Assembly: GCA_963674955.2 (NCBI GenBank)
Contig: CAXXKR010000004.1
Coordinates: 434,001-498,000 of the forward strand
DNA: 64,000 nt
DNA from: G963674955 sp963674955
Lineage (GTDB): Bacteria > Desulfobacterota > Desulfovibrionia > Desulfovibrionales > Desulfovibrionaceae
Reading direction: 5' to 3'
Part shown: one piece after another, positions 24,183 to 32,263 of the stretch
How the letters are laid out: each line of letters opens with the position of its first letter
How positions within the stretch are numbered: position 1 is the first letter of the stretch
Notes under the pieces: model-generated
Told to the model about the DNA's origin: nothing
The model's input: only the letters and a program-made list of their open reading frames with translations
Databases searched by the model: none
Translations under genes and position numbers: made by a program

Positions 24183-25994
24183 ATGTGCGCAGCCTTTGAA
24201 TACATACCCAGGGAATACCCTCAGTCTCCGGGGGTCTATCTTATGAAGGATTCGTCGGGGCGTATCATATATATTGGCAAGGCCAAGAGCCTGCGCAAAC
24301 GTCTTTCCTCCTATTTCCAGGCCGGCAGGAATCAGACCGTAAAGACCAAGGTTATGCTCGCCAGGATAGCCCGCATCGACACCCTGCTGGTTTCCTCCGA
24401 AAAGGAGGCCCTGCTCCTTGAGGCCAGCCTGATTAAAAAGCACAGGCCCAGGTACAACATCGTCCTCAAGGACGACAAGAGCTACGTCCTGTTCAGGCTC
24501 AACAAAAAGAGCGATTTTCCCCGCCTGACCATGACCAGGAAGGTCGTGCGCGACGGCTCGGCATATTTCGGCCCATTTACGTCCGCGGCTTCGGCCCGGA
24601 TTACCTGGAAACTGATCAGCAAGACTTTTCCCTTGCGCAAATGCACTGATTCGGCCCTTGGAAATCGCGTCAGGCCATGTCTTTACCATCATATCAATCA
24701 ATGCCTTGCGCCGTGCGTAAAAGAGATCGACAAGGAAACGTATCGGGAAATGGTTCAGCAGGTCGAAATGCTTCTCTCGGGCAGGACCGGTGAGCTGATC
24801 GGAAATCTGAAACGGGAAATGCGTGCCGCCTCGGATGGTTTGGATTATGAAAAGGCCGCGTTGTGCCGCGACCAGATCAGAGCCGTGGAAAGAACCGTGG
24901 AGCGGCAAGTGGCGGTTCTGCCAGGTTCCGCCAGCCTGGACATCGCAGCTGTCGCCGAAACCGGTGACGGTCTTGGGTTGGGTCTTGTTTTTGTGCGCCA
25001 GGGCCGGATGCTGGACCAAAAGATTTTTTTCTGGCCCGGATTGTCCTTGGAGGACGGCCCGGAGGTGGTCCAGAGCTTTGTCAGTCAGTTTTACCGGGCA
25101 GACAGATTCATTCCCGGACGCATTGTCGTTCCATTCTCACCGGACAGCCCGGCCCTGGCCGAAGCCTTGACCGACCTGGTCGGGCATCTGGTGAAGATCG
25201 AGACGCCTTCTGGTTCAAAGGAAAAGGAGTTGATGCTCCGGGCGAGAAAAATAGCAGGCAGGGCTTCGGAAAAAAAGGATAACTCGAAAACCATGCTGCG
25301 GGACAAACTGCGGCTGGCAAAGGAACCTGAACGCATCGAGTGCGTGGACGTTTCACATCTCGGCGGTCGGGACGTGCGGGTGGGGCAGGTGGTCTATGAA
25401 AATGGCCGCCGCAATCCGGAGGCGACCAGGGTTTATTCCTTTCCGGAACTTGAAGGCACAAGCGACGATTATGCGGCCCTTGCCGCCTGGGCCGGGCGAA
25501 GGTTGGAATCCGGTCCTCCCTGGCCCGATCTCGTGCTCATAGACGGCGGCGTGGGTCAGATTTCCGCAGTGCAGCGTGGATTAAGCGATGCCGGTGCCGA
25601 TGTTTCATGGGAATTGGCGTCCATTGCCAAGGGACCGAGCAGGCGGGCCGGGGAGCTGGAAGACAGTATATTCAGGCCCGGACGCAAGAATCATCTCAAC
25701 CTCAAGCCCGGAAGCCCTGAGCTGCTTTTGCTGCAAAGGATGCGCGACGAGGCGCACAGGTTCGTTATCGGTCGGCAGCGCAAGGCGCGAAAAAAGCATA
25801 TCCTGCAAAGCGAACTCATGGGCTTGCCCGGCATCGGTCCAAAGACCGCCCGTCTCCTTTGGGATCGTTTCTCGTCATTGGACGAGATGGTCGAGGCCGG
25901 CATTGAGGAAATCGGTTCACTTCCCGGCATAGGCAAGAAAAAGGCCGAAAACATACGCTCGGCCCTTGATGATCTGAAACGATCCGCAGAGTGA
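24183..25994 (+). CDS. uvrC: Excinuclease ABC subunit C
   Basis: A 603-residue UvrC that makes the dual incisions in nucleotide excision repair. A GIY-YIG nuclease is at the N-terminus (GVYLMKD and RIIYIGKAKSLRKR), followed by a UVR domain near residues 200-235 (LDYEKAALCRDQI). The C-terminal endonuclease domain has CVDVSHLGG and IDGGVGQ, and the tail carries tandem helix-hairpin-helix motifs (GLPGIGPKTA and SLPGIGKKKA). The length is typical. Confidence 0.96.
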   Translation: MCAAFEYIPREYPQSPGVYLMKDSSGRIIYIGKAKSLRKRLSSYFQAGRNQTVKTKVMLARIARIDTLLVSSEKEALLLEASLIKKHRPRYNIVLKDDKSYVLFRLNKKSDFPRLTMTRKVVRDGSAYFGPFTSAASARITWKLISKTFPLRKCTDSALGNRVRPCLYHHINQCLAPCVKEIDKETYREMVQQVEMLLSGRTGELIGNLKREMRAASDGLDYEKAALCRDQIRAVERTVERQVAVLPGSASLDIAAVAETGDGLGLGLVFVRQGRMLDQKIFFWPGLSLEDGPEVVQSFVSQFYRADRFIPGRIVVPFSPDSPALAEALTDLVGHLVKIETPSGSKEKELMLRARKIAGRASEKKDNSKTMLRDKLRLAKEPERIECVDVSHLGGRDVRVGQVVYENGRRNPEATRVYSFPELEGTSDDYAALAAWAGRRLESGPPWPDLVLIDGGVGQISAVQRGLSDAGADVSWELASIAKGPSRRAGELEDSIFRPGRKNHLNLKPGSPELLLLQRMRDEAHRFVIGRQRKARKKHILQSELMGLPGIGPKTARLLWDRFSSLDEMVEAGIEEIGSLPGIGKKKAENIRSALDDLKRSAE

Positions 25995-25995
25995 T

Positions 25996-26673
25996 CTATA
26001 ATTTATAAGGCTCACCCGGCGTGAGGTTGATCAGCTTGGTGTCCGGAGCCGCCTCCCCCAGGAATTTCGCGAATCTTTCGGTGTTTTGCTCAAGTATGGG
26101 GAACGTGCCCCAATGCATTGCAGCGACGTTGGCGCAGCTTAAGAGCTTGCAGGCATGGGCAGCCTGCATGGGGTCCATTGTGAAGTGGCCGCCGATGGGC
26201 AAAATGGCCAGGTCGATGTCGTGAAAGCGGGCGAAAAGCTCCATGCTGGAGAAAATTCCGGTGTCGCCCGAATGGTAGATGCAATAGCCGCTTTCAAAAG
26301 TCATGATAAAGCCGGTGGCCGCGCCAGAGGCCGTGGAATGCATGGCCTGGACCATTTTTATCTTCACGCCGCCGACCTCGATTGTGCCGCCGATGTTCAT
26401 TCCCAGGCATTTGTCCTGCTCTATTCCCTGTTGCGCCAGGATGTTTATCGTGTCGAACACGCCGATGAGCTTGGCTCCGGTGGCCTTGCATATCTCGATG
26501 GAATCTCCGACATGGTCCCTGTGATCGTGGGTCAGGAGGACCATGTCCGCTTTTTTTATGTCCGTGTAGTCGATGGGCGAGGTCGGGTTGCCCGTAAAAA
26601 AAGGGTCGATGAGCATGGTCTGGCCCTGGGCCTCAATCTTGAAATTGGAATGGCCGTACCAAGTCAGTTTCAT
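25996..26673 (-). CDS. UPF0173 metal-dependent hydrolase (metallo-beta-lactamase fold)
   Basis: A 225-residue protein of the UlaG-like MBL family. Metal ligands are seen in LTHDHRDHVGD, then HSTASG, HSGDTGIF and a final HWGTFP. It follows ubiX by 2 bp on the same strand and has AAGGAGG before its ATG. Substrates of UPF0173 proteins are unknown. It converges with uvrC. Confidence 0.88.
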   Translation of the reverse strand: MKLTWYGHSNFKIEAQGQTMLIDPFFTGNPTSPIDYTDIKKADMVLLTHDHRDHVGDSIEICKATGAKLIGVFDTINILAQQGIEQDKCLGMNIGGTIEVGGVKIKMVQAMHSTASGAATGFIMTFESGYCIYHSGDTGIFSSMELFARFHDIDLAILPIGGHFTMDPMQAAHACKLLSCANVAAMHWGTFPILEQNTERFAKFLGEAAPDTKLINLTPGEPYKL

Positions 26674-26675
26674 TT

Positions 26676-27251
26676 TCAGTCCTCCTTGCTTCCCCAGCGC
26701 TGGAACAGTTCGTGGGCAATACCTAGTTGGTCAAGTATTTTGCCTGCCAGCTGATTGGCGAGGTCTCCAATATTTTCCGGTTGGTGATAGAAACCCGGAC
26801 ATGCGGGCATGATCACGGCTCCCGCCTCCCTTGCCGCCAGCATGTTCTTTATATGTATGGCGCTCAAAGGCGTTTCCCTCGGCACCAGAACAAGTTTGCG
26901 TCCTTCCTTGAGCATCACGTCCGCTGCGCGGTGGATCAGGTTGCTGCCCAGACCGTGTGCGATGGCCGCAAGGGAAGCCATGGAACAGGGGCAGACGATC
27001 ATTCCGTCCGATTGCCAGGAGCCGCTGGCGGGCGGGGCGGCAATGTCCTTTTCGTCGTAAGAGTATCCAGCCTTGGCCGTGACGGCTTCGGGTTTCAGAC
27101 CCAATTCCAATTCAAGCACCTTTTTCGCCGCGTTGGACATTATTATGTGCAGCTCGATTTCGGGCATTGAGCCGAGGGCGTCCGCAAGGGCCTGTGCGTA
27201 GATTATTCCGCTGGCTCCGGTCACGGCCAGAATGAGGCGTTTATTTGTCAT
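26676..27251 (-). CDS. ubiX: Flavin prenyltransferase
   Basis: A 191-residue UbiX/Pad family enzyme that prenylates FMN to make the cofactor of UbiD decarboxylases. The N-terminal AVTGASGIIYA, the CPCSMASLAAIAHG motif and the C-terminal PACPGFYHQP are diagnostic. The start was moved to the ATG at 27251, directly before the conserved beta strand. A UbiD protein is encoded at 32.3 kb and probably uses this cofactor; quinone synthesis is the likely purpose. Confidence 0.93.
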   Translation of the reverse strand: MTNKRLILAVTGASGIIYAQALADALGSMPEIELHIIMSNAAKKVLELELGLKPEAVTAKAGYSYDEKDIAAPPASGSWQSDGMIVCPCSMASLAAIAHGLGSNLIHRAADVMLKEGRKLVLVPRETPLSAIHIKNMLAAREAGAVIMPACPGFYHQPENIGDLANQLAGKILDQLGIAHELFQRWGSKED

Positions 27252-27336
27252 CTGCAATGAGTACAACGGGAAACGGCTGATTGACAAGAGGCTTTGCTTG
27301 ACAGAAGGTTACAGGGAGTATAGCACACGACACCAC

Positions 27337-27413
27337 GGGCAATTAGCTCAGTTGGATAGAGCGCCAGCCTCCGGAGCTGGAGGCCACAGGTTCGAATCCT
27401 GTATTGCCCACCA
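27337..27413 (+). tRNA. tRNA-Arg (CCG)
   Basis: A complete cloverleaf with acceptor GGGCAAT/ATTGCCC, discriminator A and encoded CCA. The anticodon arm CCAGC-CTCCGGA-GCTGG gives anticodon CCG. The D and T loops are canonical (AGCTCAGTTGG, GTTCGAATC). Confidence 0.97.
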
Positions 27414-27421
27414 TTTTTCGA

Positions 27422-27451
27422 CCCGCATGTTAACGCCTGCGGGTTTTTTTT
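27422..27451 (+). terminator. Rho-independent terminator of tRNA-Arg
   Basis: Hairpin CCCGCA/TGCGGG with a 10-base loop followed by eight T residues, 8 bases after the tRNA. Confidence 0.85.
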
Positions 27452-27458
27452 GTCCTAT

Positions 27459-28622
27459 TTACGACTGGCGAATCTTCGCAATTTCACGCACCGCCTTGAG
27501 GGCCGACTCAACGTGCGCTTTTGTGTTGAAGGGGCCGAAACCGGCGCGGACCGTGCCGTGTATTCTGTCTGTCCCAAGCTGCTTGTGGACCAGCGGGGCG
27601 CAGTGCAGGCCAGTGCGGCAGGCGATGTTGTATTCTCCGTCCAGCAGCGTGCCTGTATCCCCGGCCTCGAATCCGTCGATATTGAAGCTGACCACGCCGA
27701 TGTGGTTGTCCAGATTGTCCTGGCAGTAAGTGGTGACGCCCCTGATTTCATGCAGTCCGTCAACAAAACTATTCGCCAGGGCCATTTCGTTCATGTGAAT
27801 TTTATCCATGCCCTGACTGAGCACCCATTTCACGCCCGCAAGCAGCCCGGCAACGCCTACCATGTTCAGCGTTCCGTACTCCAGGCGGTAGGGGTATTCC
27901 TCCAGGTGATGAAGCTGCGCCGATTTTACGCCTGTGCCTCCGGCGCGGGTATGGCGAATCTCAACGCCGTCCCTCACGTACATGCCACCGATTCCGGTTG
28001 GCCCGAGCAGGGACTTGTGACCGGTAAAGGCCAGCACATCGATGTTCATGGCTTGCACGTCAACGGGTATCTTGCCTGCCGATTGGGAGGCGTCCACAAC
28101 AAAGTTGACGCCGCGCTCGTGACAGAGCCTGCCTATCTCGGCAACGGGCTGAATGGTTCCGATGACGTTTGAGGCGTGGTTGACCACGATGAGCTTTGTG
28201 TTTTTCCTGAAAAGGGGCGCGAAGTCATCTGGATTCATGAATCCGTTTTCATCGAAAGGCACGTAATCCACTTCGACGCCATTGTATCTTTCCAGATGGT
28301 GGAGCGGCCTGAGCACTGCGTTGTGCTCAAGGGTGGTGGTGATGACATGGTCCCCAGGCGAAAGCAGCCCCCAGAGGGCGAGGTTCAGGGCGTCCGTGGA
28401 GTTGTAAGAGAATATCAGCCGGTCCGGATTTGCGCCGCCGAACAGTCCGGCCAGTGTCTTGCGCGCTTCATGCAGAAGATTTCCAGACTCCATTGCCTTG
28501 TCGTAGCCCGAGCGCCCCGGACTTGCTCCGTGAGTGCGCTGGAACCAATCCATGAATGAGTAAACCTCTTCGGGCTTGGGAAAGGATGTGGCGCCGTTGT
28601 CCAGATATATAAGATCGCTCAT
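27459..28622 (-). CDS. Cysteine desulfurase-like aminotransferase class V protein
   Basis: A 387-residue PLP enzyme of the SufS/CsdA type. It starts IYLDNGATSFPKP, has the PLP Asp in VVDASQSAG and the Schiff-base Lys in FTGHKSLLGPTG. A Cys in the C-terminal CRTGLHCAP segment is positioned like the sulfur-accepting Cys. The pattern recalls the TIGR01977 / EF2568 subfamily, reported near selenium-dependent hydroxylase and orphan selD genes. It is alone, with GGGAG upstream. Sulfur or selenium supply is inferred, not shown. Confidence 0.82.
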   Translation of the reverse strand: MSDLIYLDNGATSFPKPEEVYSFMDWFQRTHGASPGRSGYDKAMESGNLLHEARKTLAGLFGGANPDRLIFSYNSTDALNLALWGLLSPGDHVITTTLEHNAVLRPLHHLERYNGVEVDYVPFDENGFMNPDDFAPLFRKNTKLIVVNHASNVIGTIQPVAEIGRLCHERGVNFVVDASQSAGKIPVDVQAMNIDVLAFTGHKSLLGPTGIGGMYVRDGVEIRHTRAGGTGVKSAQLHHLEEYPYRLEYGTLNMVGVAGLLAGVKWVLSQGMDKIHMNEMALANSFVDGLHEIRGVTTYCQDNLDNHIGVVSFNIDGFEAGDTGTLLDGEYNIACRTGLHCAPLVHKQLGTDRIHGTVRAGFGPFNTKAHVESALKAVREIAKIRQS

Positions 28623-28852
28623 GCTTGTTTCTCCCGAATTTCATACGTGGGTATTTTTAAAACAATTCACAATAAATTCAATGTGAATTATTTATGAATA
28701 CAATTTATGCGCGACGGGTGGACATGTCAACCTGATAGTTGCCATATCATAACAGGAGAATGGCCCGGTTGTAAGCCTTCTTGAAATCTGGGGGATTATC
28801 TTGATGTGAAAAGATTATGGAAAATGATTCAGACTGACAAGAGGCGTTGAAA

Positions 28853-29470
28853 TCAGCGGGTGCCCATGATCTCGGCCACGGAATTGCGGATGTGCCGGGC
28901 CGTGCATTCGCGAAGCAGGTTTTCGTCGCGAGCCTCGATTGCCCGCACCAGTTCAAAGGCTTCGGTAAAGAAAACCCCGATGTCAATCTGGCGGGGAATG
29001 GAGAGCCAGAAGCGCAGGTAATGGCTGAGGAGTCGCTCCAGAAGCATAGCCAACTGGCTGTTCTTGGAGGCCTGGAATATCTGGTGGTGAATCTGGAAAT
29101 CCAGGCCCACTATCTGGTCGTTTGGTGTGTCCGAATCAAGGATTTTGTTTTGCTCAAGCAGGCTTTTCAGCGAGTCCAGTTCGTCCGGGGTTATGCGTCG
29201 CATAGCCCAGACATTGGCCTGGGTCTCAAGGACCATGCGGATTTCCGTGATCTCGCGGATACGTTCAAGGCTAAGGGGCGTGACCATGAAATGGGACCCC
29301 TGGCGCACGATCCATTCCTCGCCCTTGAGGGTCAGCAGGGCCTCCTTGACCGGAGTGCGGCTGACGCCGAATTCCTCGGCCAGCTCGCTGATGTTCAGCA
29401 CGCTTTCCGGCGCAAGCTCCAGCATGATTATCTTGGCCCTCAGGGCTTCGTAAATGGCGTTGGAATCCAC
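28853..29470 (-). CDS. GntR-family transcriptional regulator (FCD domain)
   Basis: A 205-residue regulator with an N-terminal winged helix (NISELAEEFGVSRTPVKEALLTL is split by the recognition helix SRTPVKEAL) and a C-terminal FCD ligand-binding domain (residues about 75-200). Candidate metal-binding residues are Asp in GLDFQIHH and His in HIRNSV. The start is GTG at 29470. The target genes are not evident; the divergent upstream neighbour is missing and the next gene on this strand is the desulfurase-like gene. Confidence 0.88.
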   Translation of the reverse strand: MDSNAIYEALRAKIIMLELAPESVLNISELAEEFGVSRTPVKEALLTLKGEEWIVRQGSHFMVTPLSLERIREITEIRMVLETQANVWAMRRITPDELDSLKSLLEQNKILDSDTPNDQIVGLDFQIHHQIFQASKNSQLAMLLERLLSHYLRFWLSIPRQIDIGVFFTEAFELVRAIEARDENLLRECTARHIRNSVAEIMGTR

Positions 29471-29585
29471 GGCAGACCTATGGTCAAATGTTTCGACTGC
29501 GAAATTGGTTTAAAAGTTCAGATTGATGAATTCATCGTAGATTCATGTCTGGCCTGTGTCAAGGCGATTCGGGAAAAGCTAGACG

Positions 29586-29622
29586 AAAAAAAAGAGGCTC
29601 GCAGTTATTAATTGCGAGCCTC
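29586..29622 (-). terminator. Rho-independent terminator of the Cache gene
   Basis: Hairpin GAGGCTCGCA (29594-29603) with TGCGAGCCTC (29613-29622), and an A tract on its plus-strand left side that becomes a U tract on the minus strand. It lies 15 bases beyond the Cache gene stop. Confidence 0.9.
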
Positions 29623-29637
29623 TCATAAGGTCAAAGT

Positions 29638-30087
29638 CTAATAAACCCCGCAGCCCATGAAGGCGTCCATGCCGGGTACTGGCTTGACCCAGGTCTTTTT
29701 GGGCTGGATTTCGCCGGTGGTCGGGTTGGCGTATTTGTATTCGACCCAGCCGCCTCCGTTCTGGGCGGTCTTGATCATTTCGCGCACCTGATAGACCCCG
29801 TCCGGGTCCTGCACGTCCCAGCGGTTCAGGCCCGCTATCTCAGGCTTGGCCCCAAGGGCGATGCAGGTGCCATCGTATTTGTAGAAAAGCAGGTAATAGC
29901 TGTTGATCCTGAATCCGCCTTCAGGGTCCATGAAATCCTTGGCCGCCTGTTCCGCACCGAAAGCCTTCACATGGACTATTCCGCGATCAACAAGGTCTTT
30001 GGCCTTGCCTTCGTCGTTTCCGGCAAGGGCCGAGGTGGAAAGGGCGGACAACAGAATGAATGCGCATATCAAAACTCTTTTAACCAC
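29638..30087 (-). CDS. Secreted single Cache-domain protein
   Basis: A 149-residue protein with a signal peptide (VKRVLICAFILLSA to SALAG) and one Cache_2-type sensory domain ending in AFMGCGVY. The blocks GTCIALGAKPEIAGLNRWDVQDPDG and GGGWVEYKYANPTTGE match the family pattern. Free-standing periplasmic Cache domains are thought to bind small carboxylates and may signal to membrane sensors. GTG at 30087 is chosen because AAGGAG lies 6 bases upstream; the frame is open to 30123. Confidence 0.8.
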   Translation of the reverse strand: MVKRVLICAFILLSALSTSALAGNDEGKAKDLVDRGIVHVKAFGAEQAAKDFMDPEGGFRINSYYLLFYKYDGTCIALGAKPEIAGLNRWDVQDPDGVYQVREMIKTAQNGGGWVEYKYANPTTGEIQPKKTWVKPVPGMDAFMGCGVY

Positions 30088-30256
30088 GAACAACTCCTTA
30101 AATCGTTTAATCAATAAAACCATGACATTGGAACTGAATATATAATTTGTTCAGCTGCGGGGGGCAAGGAAAACAGGCAATGTTTTTTGGTTACGGAATT
30201 ACGGTTGTCTTCACGGTTTTGGGGGATAACAAGTCTCGGCGCGCCATGCAAATTTC

Positions 30257-30293
30257 AAAAAAAAGCCCTCCACAGGGGGATGGGAGGGCTTTT
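30257..30293 (-). terminator. Rho-independent terminator of the aminotransferase remnant
   Basis: AAAAGCCCTCC (30261-30271) pairs with GGGAGGGCTTTT (30282-30293); the A run on the left gives a U tract on the minus strand. It lies 38 bases past the stop codon. Confidence 0.85.
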
Positions 30294-30331
30294 GTCAATG
30301 CACCGTTTCCGATGCCGATCGAGGAGTGAAG

Positions 30332-30699
30332 TTAGATTTTGCTTTTGTAGAATGAACAGAACCTTGTGATCCCCTCCCTGATGTCTTTGGAGTCGGCGCA
30401 AAAGGAGAAGCGGATGAACTTGTCCGAGTCTTGGCCGAAGGTGCGGCCCGGAGCCGTGGCCACGCCGGTCTCGCGCAGCAGTTCCTTGGCGAATGCGTAT
30501 GAGTCCATTCCGGCCCTGGACACGTTGGCCAGGAGATAGAAGGCCCCCTTGGGGCGAGAGAATTCGAACTTCTCCCGCTCGAGGATGTCCGTCACTATGT
30601 CGCGGCGTTCCCTGTATGCGGCCACCATTTCCCCGATGCAGTCCTGCGGCCCGGTCAGGGCTGCTTCGGCAGCCTTTTGGGAGATGGCGGAAGCGCAGG
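30332..30699 (-). pseudogene. C-terminal stump of a class I aminotransferase, cut by the IS
   Basis: About 122 codons of the C-terminal third of a PLP aminotransferase. The sequence begins at the IS edge with CASAISQKAAEAALTGPQD and continues through MVAAYRERRD, PKGAFYLL and the substrate-carboxylate Arg in KFIRFSFC. The PLP-lysine half is missing and is not found on the other side of the IS. Only an internal ATG at 30628 remains, so it is almost certainly nonfunctional. Confidence 0.85.
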
Positions 30700-30738
30700 T
30701 GACCTGCCCTATTTGTTTGTACCACCTGCAATGTTAGT
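30700..30738 (+). repeat. Right inverted repeat of the IS3 element
   Basis: Begins TGACCTGCCC and ends CAATGTTAG; the outer 10 bases match the left repeat perfectly, and the inner CCAC-N3-CAATGTTAG is shared. Confidence 0.8.
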
Positions 30739-31618
30739 AGCCTCTCCTTGCTGACGGGAGGGCTGTCTCCACTCTCCCCCCGGGGGGGAGAGTGGCCTCG
30801 GGCGCAGGTGGTTTGTATCTCAGGGCACTGTGAGGCCTGAATGTGTTATACTCCCAACGCCACTCTTCAATCAAGTAGCGAGCTTCCCTGAGTGTTGTGA
30901 AAATTTCTCCATTGAGGAATTCGTCACGCAATTTCCCATTGAAACTTTCGTTGTATCCGTTCTCCCATGGGCTTCCCGGTTCAATAAACAAAGTCTTTAC
31001 TCCGACTCGTCCCAGCCATTTTCTGACGGCTTTTGCCGTGAACTCCGGCCCGTTATCCGATCGGATATGATCCGGTGCTCCTCGTTCAACAAACAGCCTG
31101 CTTAAGCGATAAAGCACGTCTTCCGACTTGAGGCTTCTGGCTACGTCGATTGCCAGACATTCGCGAGTATATTCATCGATCACAGTAAGCATTCGAAAGG
31201 CTTTGCCGTCATGGGTTCTGTCCATGACGAAATCATACGACCAAACATGACCTGGCCAGCACGGACGAAGCCGAATGCAGGAGCCGTCCGCAAGCCATAG
31301 CCGCTTACGTTTTGGTTGTTTTTGTGGGACTTGTAGCCCCTCACGTCGCCAAATGCGTTCCAGCCTCGTGTGGCTGAGTTTCCAACCATCTCTATGCAGC
31401 AGCGCCAATATCCGACGGTATCCATATCGCCCGTATTGGGTAGCCAATTCGATCACTGCGGCGGTCAGTGCCGCTTCATCTGCTCGAGGATTGGAAGCGT
31501 ATCGTTGTGTAGAGCGGACTTGGCCAAGTACTCGGCAAGCTCTCCGCTCTGATACCTGTATCTTCTCTCGAACCCGGTATACACAATGACGGCGGCGCGA
31601 AGGGCTTAGAAGTTTCCC
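30734..31618 (-). CDS. IS3-family transposase OrfB (DDE integrase), made by -1 frameshift
   Basis: About 295 codons from the slippery site. A short helical HTH_21-like region (ERRACRVLGQ and YGYRRILALLHRDGW) precedes the rve integrase core. The catalytic triad is visible: Asp in WSYDFVMD, Asp in IRSDNGPEF and Glu in ENGYNESFNGKLRDEF, with 35-residue spacing typical of IS3. A GTG at 31456 could start an internal product, but the conserved frame extends back to SPSRRRHCVYRVRE and into the orfA overlap. Confidence 0.9.
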   Translation of the reverse strand, partial: GKLLSPSRRRHCVYRVREKIQVSERRACRVLGQVRSTQRYASNPRADEAALTAAVIELATQYGRYGYRRILALLHRDGWKLSHTRLERIWRREGLQVPQKQPKRKRLWLADGSCIRLRPCWPGHVWSYDFVMDRTHDGKAFRMLTVIDEYTRECLAIDVARSLKSEDVLYRLSRLFVERGAPDHIRSDNGPEFTAKAVRKWLGRVGVKTLFIEPGSPWENGYNESFNGKLRDEFLNGEIFTTLREARYLIEEWRWEYNTFRPHSALRYKPPAPEATLPPGGRVETALPSARRGY

Positions 31619-31884
31619 TTTGCTGCCTCTTCCAAGATCATCTTGTCCAGATTGAGGTCAGCTACCAACCGCTTCAGGCGAGTGTTTTCTTTTTCCAGAT
31701 CTTTGAGCTTCTTGGCTTGGCTGACACGCATTCCACCATATTCCTTGCACCACCGATAATACGTCTGCTCAGTCACTCCGAGTCTGCGGCTGACCTTGGG
31801 GACTGTCTCACCCTGGGCCAGAAGAACTTCTGCTTCGCGCAGCTTGGCAATAATCTGTTCTGGTGTGTGTTTTCTGATGCCCAT
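31606..31884 (-). CDS. IS3-family OrfA (DNA-binding subunit)
   Basis: A 92-residue protein with a helix-turn-helix (VSRRLGVTEQTYYRWCKEYGG) and a leucine-zipper-like tail (LEKENTRLKRLVADLNLDK). It ends right after the heptamer G-GGA-AAC (31618-31612), a canonical -1 ribosomal slippage site that fuses it to OrfB as OrfAB. A GGAGG Shine-Dalgarno precedes the ATG. Confidence 0.9.
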   Translation of the reverse strand: MGIRKHTPEQIIAKLREAEVLLAQGETVPKVSRRLGVTEQTYYRWCKEYGGMRVSQAKKLKDLEKENTRLKRLVADLNLDKMILEEAAKGNF

Positions 31885-31910
31885 TGAAACCTCCTACAGC
31901 CCACATACCC

Positions 31911-31949
31911 CTAACATTGGGCGTGGACCAGTTTTTCTTGGGCAGGTCA
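31911..31949 (-). repeat. Left inverted repeat of the IS3 element
   Basis: Read on the minus strand it begins TGACCTGCCC and includes GGTCCACGCCCAATGTTAG, matching the right repeat. Confidence 0.8.
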
Positions 31950-32182
31950 ACTACACGGGCAAGGATTTGGGCTTTGAAGTTTATGCCGGTCATGATTTCC
32001 CGGAGGATCTTGAGAAATACAAGATGGCGGTCCATTGCGGCGGCTGCATGATAAACCGCATGGAAATGCTGCGCAGGATAAATGAATGCGGCAGAAGGGG
32101 GGTGCCCATCACCAACTACGGAGTGGCCATATCCAAGGTCCAGGGGCTGCTTGAAAGGATAATCGCTCCATTTCCCGTCTGA
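31950..32182 (+). pseudogene. hydF: C-terminal stump of HydF ([FeFe]-hydrogenase maturation GTPase)
   Basis: About 77 codons resembling the end of HydF: YTGKDLGFEVYAG then the cluster-binding motif in VHCGGCMINR and the typical GVPITNYGVAISKVQGLLER before the stop. HydF is a GTPase scaffold for the hydrogenase H-cluster 2Fe subcluster. The GTPase domain and most of the protein are missing; the reading frame runs straight into the IS. It cannot produce a working maturase. Confidence 0.85.
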
Positions 32183-32263
32183 CGGCCTGATGGTTCTTGC
32201 TTAACTTTTCCCCGCAATCGTTATAGGAAGAGTATCCTGAAACGAACCTAAGCGGGATGCCTG

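Larger units (their letters stand above)
30700..31949 (-). mobile_element. IS3-family insertion sequence, apparently intact (1250 bp)
   Basis: Bounded by inverted repeats that begin TGACCTGCCC at both ends and share further matches ending CAATGTTAG. It encodes orfA and orfB with a -1 slippery heptamer and a complete DDE triad. The flanking bases (GCAGG on the left, ACTAC on the right) do not form a direct repeat, so there is no visible target-site duplication. The GC-rich TG...CA termini and length fit IS3-family elements such as the IS407 group. Confidence 0.9.

Noticed and set aside
30715..31933. GTT direct repeat around shorter IS ends (30718-31930)
   Set aside because: A 3-base match would be expected by chance once in 64. 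The longer, perfectly matched TGACCTGCCC termini at 30700 and 31949 define better IS ends, and these have no duplication.
31796..32182. Open frame of 128 codons crossing the IS edge
   Set aside because: It fuses antisense of orfA and the IS end to the hydF stump; only 31950-32182 resembles a real protein.
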